Shown: piece by piece, positions 59,101 through 64,000 of the stretch
Layout of the letters: each line of letters opens with the position of its first letter
Numbering within the stretch: the stretch's first letter is position 1
From: Apium graveolens
Taxonomy: Eukaryota > Streptophyta > Magnoliopsida > Apiales > Apiaceae
Assembly (NCBI RefSeq): GCF_009905375.1
Contig: NC_133648.1
Span: forward strand, 89,654,631 to 89,718,630
Length of the DNA stretch: 64,000 bases
Direction: 5' to 3'
Notes under the pieces: model-generated
Databases searched by the model: none
What the model saw: only the letters and a program-made list of their open reading frames with translations
Told to the model about the DNA's origin: nothing
Position numbers and translations under genes: made by a program

Positions 59101-59446
59101 TTCTACTTCTACAGCTGAAGCTGAATATATTGCTGCTGGCAGTTGCTGTGCACAGATTTTATGGATGAAAAATCAATTGCTAGACTATGGTTTGCAAGTT
59201 GAGAGGATTCCTATTTTCTGTGATAACACAAGTGCAATTGCCATCACTGAAAATCCAGTGCAACATTCAAGGACAAAGCACATAGACATCAAGTACCATT
59301 TCATAAGGGAACATGTAATGAATGGTACTGTAGAGTTATATTTTGTTCCAAGTGAGAAGCAACTTGCAGATATATTTACCAAGCCACTGGATGAATCCAC
59401 CTTTTCTAGGTTGGTAAGTGAGTTAGGTATGCTTAATTACTCTTGA
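56123..59446 (+). CDS. pol: S2 pol (protease, integrase, RT, RNase H), open frame
   Basis: About 1107 codons with no stop. Protease [15 protein letters not shown]; pre-integrase [19 protein letters not shown] and CDACQKGKQ; integrase [37 protein letters not shown] with DDE in place; hinge with 24-nt repeats; [53 protein letters not shown]; RNase [32 protein letters not shown]. Two odd residues: the RNase H block reads GYSYTDYAG, where S1 has YSDADYAG, so a catalytic Asp is Tyr; and FALVARLEA where S1 has [10 protein letters not shown] two-residue duplication gives [10 protein letters not shown]. The frame has no ATG at its 5' end; the codon just before it is GTG. Probably not functional because of the RNase H change. 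Confidence 0.9.
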   Translation, partial: GNRKNLWYLDSGCSRHMTGDSTLLIEFKERAGPSITFGDDSKGYTVGYGLISKDIVIIEEVALVDGLKHNLLSISQLCDKGNSVTFNKEACVVTNNQNNKVVLTGVRRGNVYLADFNSTKAESVTCLFSKASQDESWLWHKKLSHLNFKTMNELVKKELVRGIPLVEFIKDGLCDACQKGKQIKASFRKKLDSTIEEPLQLLHMDLFGPVNILSISKKRFCLVIVDDFSKFSWTYFLKSKDEASEIIINHIRQINNHPDFKVRRIRSDNGTEFKNYVMRAFCEENGILHEFLAARTPQQNGVVERKNRSLIEAARTMLEESKLPTYFWAEAVNTACYTQNISLINQARCMTPYQLFKNKKPTLNFLHVFGCKCYILRNQTDQNGKFDAKADEGIFVGYAVGKAYRVYNLRTNIVVESIHVVFDDKKIEGLRDGDYHESLKFDNVEMVSDGSDDESDQETVSKDNADKSTTNEAQNSTSVELQNASSVGRQPASSVGTQNSPSAGLSKGAESQGRSPIESIPFSNQRSTNSGGVSSNQNSITHQDNIEVSSSRANLPQPRKWAIDHPFELIIGDVSSRVQIRRATQEECLYSSFLSKEEPKKVEEALLDPDWILAMQEELNQFERNKVWKLVPKPKGKNPIDTKWVFRNKMDENGIVVRNKSRLVAKGYCQQEGIDFDETFALVARLEAIRIFLAYAAHANFKVYQMDVKSAFLNGDLEEEVYVSQPPGFKDPNFPEYVYYLLKALYGLKQAPRAWYDTLSKFLLENHFTRGTVDKTLFFRNVNGSSILVQIYVDDIIFGSTDEKLCKKFANLMQSKYEMSMMGELTYFLGLQVKQVSDGIFISQTIYIFDLLKKFDLMDCTSAKTPMATATKLELNTTEKSVDISSYRVMVGSLLYLTASRPDIIFVTCLCARFQADPRESHLIAIKRIFRYLKGTPKLGIWYPRDSGFDLTGYSYTDYAGCRIDRKSTTRTCQFLGNKLVSWFSKKQNSVSTSTSTAEAEYIAAGSCCAQILWMKNQLLDYGLQVERIPIFCDNTSAIAITENPVQHSRTKHIDIKYHFIREHVMNGTVELYFVPSEKQLADIFTKPLDESTFSRLVSELGMLNYS

Positions 59447-59965
59447 ATCTATCTGAGTTATTTTGCAAGTTGATATGTAGCCAGAAATTTAACTGATTTT
59501 TAGTCATGAGTGAAAATTTGGCTAAGTCAAAATTTGCATCTCGACGGATGACCACTATCCATCGAGTTGAGTCATCCGTCGATATACTATGTGCAAATAA
59601 AAATCAATTACTTTTCTGGAATCTTTTAAAACTCGACGGATAACAGTTTATCCTCATCCGTCGAAGTGTCTAAATCTTAACCGTTAATTCCCTGAACATT
59701 ATCCATCGAGTATACTTACAGTTTGTAAGCATTACACGACGGATAATGGGTGGAATTTTTACAGCTTATTTTTAAACGGCTAATTTAGGCAATTTCTATT
59801 GGGTAATTTACTTTTCTTTATTATTTTCATCCGTTGTTTTTGAGATAGTATAAAAGCTTGCTTCATTCCAATTATTTTCTTTTATCATTCTAAAATTCAA
59901 CTACTTTTATTTTATTCTCTCTCAAGCAAATATCCTCTTTCTCTTCAAGCTTTCATTCTCTAACA
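59447..59965 (+). promoter_or_regulatory. S2 spacer: CGACGGAT motif cluster and internal promoter for ORF2
   Basis: Contains CTCGACGGATGA facing ATCCATCGAG (59540-59570), ATCCGTCGA, CTCGACGGATAA facing ATCCGTCGA (59632-59665), ATCCATCGAG (59702) and CGACGGATAA (59738). A TATA box (TATAAAAG, 59849-59856) lies 117 bp before the ORF2 ATG and is followed by a CT-rich leader (TTCTCTCTCAAGC, CCTCTTTCTCTTC). Confidence 0.65.
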
Positions 59966-60415
59966 ATGGCACCTGTAGTAAAGATCATGTCTCAGACTGG
60001 GTTCATTTATGAGAAGAACAACTTCACTGCTTTGGTCAATAAGGGTATTCAGCAATCAGAAGACTATCACAAGATGATGGACTTCGTGAAGAACTGCAAG
60101 TTAAGTTATGCCATGCTTGAATCACCCACAATTTACTGTGAAGTTGTTGAAGAGATGTGGACCACTGCAATCTACAACTCTACTGACAAAACCATCACTC
60201 TAACTATCAAAGGTAATGAGTTCTGTATCAATAGTGATGTGATAAAAGCATGTTTCAAAATTCCTGATGATAATATAACTTCACCACACACTGACACTGA
60301 TATTATCAATATGCTTAATTCCATGTATTATGCACTTCCTACTACTAAGCTAAGTGAGATTAGAAGATTAGGTCTTAGGAAGGAATGGAGTTTCATGTGT
60401 GATGTTGATAATTAA
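59966..60415 (+). pseudogene. S2 ORF2, N-terminal fragment
   Basis: MAPVVKIMSQTGFIYEKNNF at 59966 in the context CTAACAATGGCACC. About 146 residues match the first domain of S1 ORF2 (SYAMLESPTIYCEVVEEMWT, CINSDVIKACFKIPDDN, LRKEWSF). Homology ends at about 60402, just after KEWSFMCD, where unrelated DNA begins and a stop follows at once. Confidence 0.85.
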
Positions 60416-60561
60416 TTACGCGAACAACTCGATACACCATAAATCACACATAGATAATAATAAAGCAATACATAGCTGATAGAAGCTATACACATATTTT
60501 ATTTATTTAATAATTCCATAATTACGTATTTAAATAATACGAAAATACGCGAGTCATTACA
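60403..60561. other. 159-bp AT-rich segment at the S2/S3 junction
   Basis: Starts TGTTGATAATT and ends GTCATTACA, so it has TG...CA ends like a very short LTR. ACGCGA occurs near both ends. The flanks belong to different elements (S2 plus strand, S3 minus strand), so no target duplication can be expected. Identity unknown. Confidence 0.4.
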
Positions 60562-62720
60562 TGTTGGATGTGAGAAGCTGCTGTGATATTTGTGCAAGGC
60601 CATCAAGTTCCATCAAGTTAATCAACCACTAGATCATCTATAGTGGAGGGTTGAGTTGCAGCTTCTTGTAACCATTGGGATATGAGGTGAGGTTGAGAGG
60701 TGGAAGGTTGATTGGTTGGGTGTGAAGGAAATATGGTAACAAAACCACGTGTGACATGAGTCATAGTTTGACTTAAAGTTTGCATTGTGGTTATGACAGG
60801 GTGTTATTCTCCACTTGTGCTGGGAACCTCCAATTGAATTGGAGGGGATGTGGATGGGTTACTGTCATGTGCACCAGCCTCAAACCCTTGTGCTTCTTGC
60901 CGAGCACTTTAACATAAATGTGATGTACTTACCTCTCCCGTAGCAGGGTTATTGGCAATTGAACTCCTAGCCTCAATTGTTAGTGTAATTTCAGCTAGGG
61001 TTGTGAGGGGAGTTGTTCCTGTAACACGAACTTCTAATTGAATTGGAGAGGATTTAGATAGCTCCCCGTCAGGAGTACTACCCTCAAACCTTACAGCCTG
61101 TGAAGGCTGATTTACACATAAAGGTGAATCTGTAACTACCATGGGGTCTTCAGTAAAAACTGATGAATCCCCCATATTTGTGATGGTGTCATCAAGATCT
61201 ACCCCAGCTAGTAGCCTATCACCATCTAAATTTGGTGTCTGCTTGGTGAGCAAGGTTTCTTGAACCAAGTCACTTGAGTGGGATTGCACTTGAGAATTAG
61301 ATTCAAGTGATGTGTAGGAAGAAGAAATTTTAGATAGAAGATTTTGGATTTTAGTATTGAGTGTTGGCAGCTCGCCCTGAATAGATGAGGGAGCTTCAAG
61401 GGATATTCTCTCCCTGTGTGTATCATCCTTATTTCTCTTTCCATACACTTGAATTGCTTTAAGTGATGGTTGTGCAGACTCATTACATTATGCACTAGGA
61501 AGAGTTCTATTTCCAATAGAGACACCCTATTGAGAGGATTCCCCTAGAGTCTGTTTTTGTCCCTGTGTTACAACTACATCATTTTGAGAAGATACAGAGG
61601 TGGCTTGAGTGGTCAACTCTAAGTTCTTAACCTTCTTTGATTTCTTTTTGACCAAGGGTGACTCAGTTTCTGTTTGTTCCTCACTACTCTCATTTATAAT
61701 TGTTAGGTTTGCCTGCTTTCTCTTCTTTTTACTCACTTCACCCTTTTGAGAGGATGAAGTGGTTGGCTTCCTAGCTTCTAGTGGTACAGAAACAGTGGTC
61801 TCAGCTTGGGAAAGCCCCTGTTGGTTGTCCTGTGTTTGTACTTCTACAGGCTCAGGGACCATTGTTGTACTAGATTATGCATTAGATCTCATATCAGGCA
61901 TGGGGTAAGGGTAAGTCTTAAATCTCTTCATCATGAATGGAGTGATTTTTAGACTTACAGTTACCTTATTATTTGTAGTAAGTAAGCCAGATATAATTTT
62001 AGACACTTGCTTACAATTGCCTATTTTTATGTTGTCTATACCATTAAGCAAATGTATGTTTGATAATTTATGATTTAAAGTAGACATAATATAGCTAGGA
62101 AAGAAAATTTCCTTACCTCTTGCAGCTAGGGGCATTGTAAGCCTGGTGGCAAGTTCTTATAGGATGAATAGACCAACATTGAAGTGCCTGTTGTGGGCTA
62201 TGGAGAACATCAGCTTTTGCACCACACTAGATATATTGTCATATCTTGTCTTCCTGCAAGTGAAGGCCCTCACTATAGAATCAAACAAGAAGGACCATTC
62301 TTTCCTCAGGTTTGTTCTGTTTAGACTTGCTAGATTGATTCTTCCACCATAGTTTATGAAATCCATGAACTCTGCTAGCTCATCTTTTGTTGGCACCTCC
62401 ACCAGATTTTCAGTTGGAAGACCCAAGGCTGCATTCACAACCAACTCATTGAACTCAATTTGTTGGCCTCCAATTGAGCAAGTCACCACCATAGACACAG
62501 AGTTGTCATTCATAAATGTCCTCACTACAGCAGTTGTCCATAATTCATGCAGAACATCCAGGTACATGATTGGGTTAGCAGTTAAAGCACCTGCAAGATA
62601 TGATCCACAGAAAAACTGGACAAACCCTTTGAAAGAATCAGGGGCCTGATTAGCATTAGTAAAAGCGAGGTAGTTAGTTCCATTCTTGGGGATATCAGCT
62701 CTAACATTGTTGAGTGCCAT
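60562..62720 (-). pseudogene. S3 ORF2
   Basis: Starts at 62720 (MALNNVRADIPKNGTNYLAF) in the context AACAACAATGGCACT. One frame continues to about 60610, interrupted by stops at 62157, 61872, 61524, about 61488, 60909 and about 60812, with a frameshift near 60600. The first about 185 residues are the same domain as in S1 and S2 (YLDVLHELWTT, NLRKEWSFLFDSIVRAF). Then come MPLAARGKEIFFPSYIMSTL, a Lys-rich stretch (KKKRKQANLTI, VKKKSKKVKN), a Ser/Thr-rich region, and QHSQ-type residues near the break. Two similar segments (about 60790-60880 and 60990-61100, both with 'ccaattgaattggag' type words) suggest an internal duplication. Confidence 0.75.
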
Positions 62721-63598
62721 TGTTGTTAAGTAAGAAGGAATGGGTAAGAAAATGAAAGAGAAAGAGCTTGAAACGAGAGAGAAATCAGTTTGGATTTAAA
62801 AATTAGGTCACTTGGAGATCTCGAAGGCGTAAGGATGTGTATATCGAGATGTCTGGGTATTTATAGTAAAAGCTAAATGACTTGTCGAGAACTCAAAATA
62901 AACATTCGGAATTTGTTTATCGAGAAGTCATATTAAAGAAAATAAATACATATCGATGTCATATTTCTGAGTCTTATCGAGAACTAGATAAAGATTTATC
63001 GAGATGTCAAATAAATACCCAGTTTGTCCAAAATGGACTGAATTGTTTTAAATTTTTATTTGAATAAATCAAAATAAAATTAGAATGATTTTGTCAAAAG
63101 TATTTTACTAAAATAATTTATTAAATTAAATTATCTCAGTTCTGAGTTATTTTATAAGTCTAAAATTGTACTTGTAGAGAACTCTAAAAGTTGACACTTA
63201 TAGAAAACTCTACAATGACTTATCGATAAGTCATAATGAAGCTTATCGAGAAGTCCCTCGAGAAGTCATAAAATTGACTTATCGAGAACTCACTCGAGAA
63301 GACTTAAAATGACTTGTCGATAAGTCAATTAGACTTATCGAGAACTCATTACTCTATACTTTTGATTACTTTGATTCTTCCTTAGCTAATTTTACATATT
63401 GAAAATGCAAATCAATATTTAGACAGTTTTCTTAGAATTTGAAAAACTCCAAGCTAAATGAAAAATAAAATGAAAGATAAATATGCAGAGAAATCTGAAA
63501 TATTTATAGTTTATATTTCAGTTAATTTCCAATTAAATCAAATAAATTTCGATTAACTGGAAACTAATTTGCTGCAAAACAATAGTCGAGTTCTTGCC
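62721..63598 (-). promoter_or_regulatory. S3 spacer: GACTTATCGAGAAGTC palindromes and internal promoter for ORF2
   Basis: At least ten copies or half-copies of CTTATCGAGAAGTC-type words at 62881-63345. One of them, 63215-63234, is a perfect 20-bp palindrome with half-site ATGACTTATC. A TATA box (TATAAATA on the minus strand, 62858-62865) lies 145 bp before the ORF2 ATG and is followed by TTTCTCTCTCG and TCTTTCTCTTTC. Confidence 0.65.
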
Positions 63599-64000
63599 TT
63601 AGGATGAAGAATTTAACATTCCAATTTCATATACAAGTCTAGTGAAAGTTGCTTCATCCAAAGGTTTAGTAAAAATATCAGTTAATTGTTTTTCTGTTGG
63701 AACAAAAATGAGCTCAATGGTACCATTTGCAGCATGTTTTCTAATAAAATGGTACGTTACATCAATGTGCTTTGTTCTAGAATGATTAACTGGATTAGCC
63801 ACAATAAATATAGCACTGGTATTGTGACACATAATAGGGATTTTATGTAACACTGGGTCATAATCCATCAGCTGTTCTAATCCAAAGCACTTGAGCACAA
63901 CTTCCAACAGCTATGTATTCAGCCTCAGCTGTGGAAGTTGACACAAATTGTTATTTCTTGCTATACCAGGTTACAAGTCTTTTTCCAAGAAACTGACAGC
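63599..64000 (-). pseudogene. S3 pol, C-terminal RNase H part
   Basis: From the window edge: CQFLGKRLVTWYSKK, a stop, [18 protein letters not shown], a frameshift near 63905, then [60 protein letters not shown] and the end GMLNSSS. In IPIMCHNTSA the family's Asp (S1 and S2 have FCDNTSA) is His, another likely loss of an RNase H residue. Confidence 0.85.

Larger units (their letters stand above)
27515..60402 (+). mobile_element. Element S2: SIRE/Maximus-like Ty1-copia, split by S1 and truncated
   Basis: The 5' LTR starts at 27515 (TGTAGCACTCGACGG), is interrupted at 27790 by S1, and resumes at 52979-53655, ending CTAACA. About 953 bp of LTR is present. Then come the tRNA-Met primer site, gag, an uninterrupted pol of about 1109 residues, a 0.5-kb spacer and the first about 146 codons of ORF2. 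At about 60402 the sequence leaves S2 and no 3' LTR appears in the window. Gag has stops and frameshifts. Since S1 lies inside it, S2 inserted earlier. Confidence 0.85.
60562..64000 (-). mobile_element. Element S3: SIRE-like Ty1-copia fragment, runs off the right edge
   Basis: Minus strand. The C-terminal end of pol (63599 to the window end), a 0.88-kb spacer with palindromic motifs and a TATA box, and a long ORF2 broken by stops that stops abruptly near 60562. No 3' LTR lies at its left end, so this is a truncated copy, or its 3' part was lost in the rearrangement that joined it to S2. Confidence 0.8.

Overview
The window is plant nuclear DNA made almost entirely of nested LTR retrotransposons. 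I found no convincing host protein gene, rRNA gene, tRNA gene or CRISPR array. AT-rich spacers, initiator tRNA-Met primer sites, Ty1-copia and Ty3-gypsy polyproteins and short spliceosomal introns all point to an angiosperm. The SIRE-type elements with an extra ORF suggest a eudicot, and an asterid is only a guess. I use working names below: A = Tat-type gypsy, B = Angela-like copia, C = Tekay-like chromovirus, and S1, S2, S3 = SIRE/Maximus-like copia.

Left part (1-15239). Noncoding DNA resembling a long LTR (1-2707) was hit by element A (2708-12395, minus strand; TSD ACACG). A has decayed gag, protease, RT, two RNase H domains and integrase. It also has an antisense ORF with two introns, and arrays of short repeats before its 3' LTR. 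A decayed copia gag (12542-13608, minus) and anonymous noncoding DNA follow.

Middle (15240-27514). Element B (plus strand) has two 1666-bp LTRs and a 1.9-kb untranslated leader that contains two sets of RNA hairpins. Most of its RT and RNase H is deleted. To its right lie a Tat-type gag fragment on the minus strand and a 2.8-kb LTR-like region.

Right part (27515-64000) is a three-level nest. S2 (plus) starts at 27515. Inside its 5' LTR sits S1 (minus, 27791-52973; TSD GGATG). Inside the second ORF of S1 sits C (minus, 30816-43681; TSD GTCTT). C has 3993-bp LTRs that look identical, so it is very young, yet its genes are dead. S2 resumes at 52979 with gag, an uninterrupted pol and the beginning of its second ORF, and breaks at about 60402. 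A fragment of a third SIRE element, S3 (minus), runs off the right edge.

The most unusual signals are three. (1) Each SIRE element carries its own short palindromic DNA word. S1 and S2 have it in the LTR, in a coding hinge of pol and in the spacer before ORF2; S3 has it in the spacer. (2) In all three, that spacer ends in a TATA box, a pyrimidine-rich leader and an AACAATGGC start, so ORF2 looks like a separately promoted gene. (3) The leader of B holds four hairpins with different but paired stems, all presenting the same loop, CGTGCCACAGCCG.
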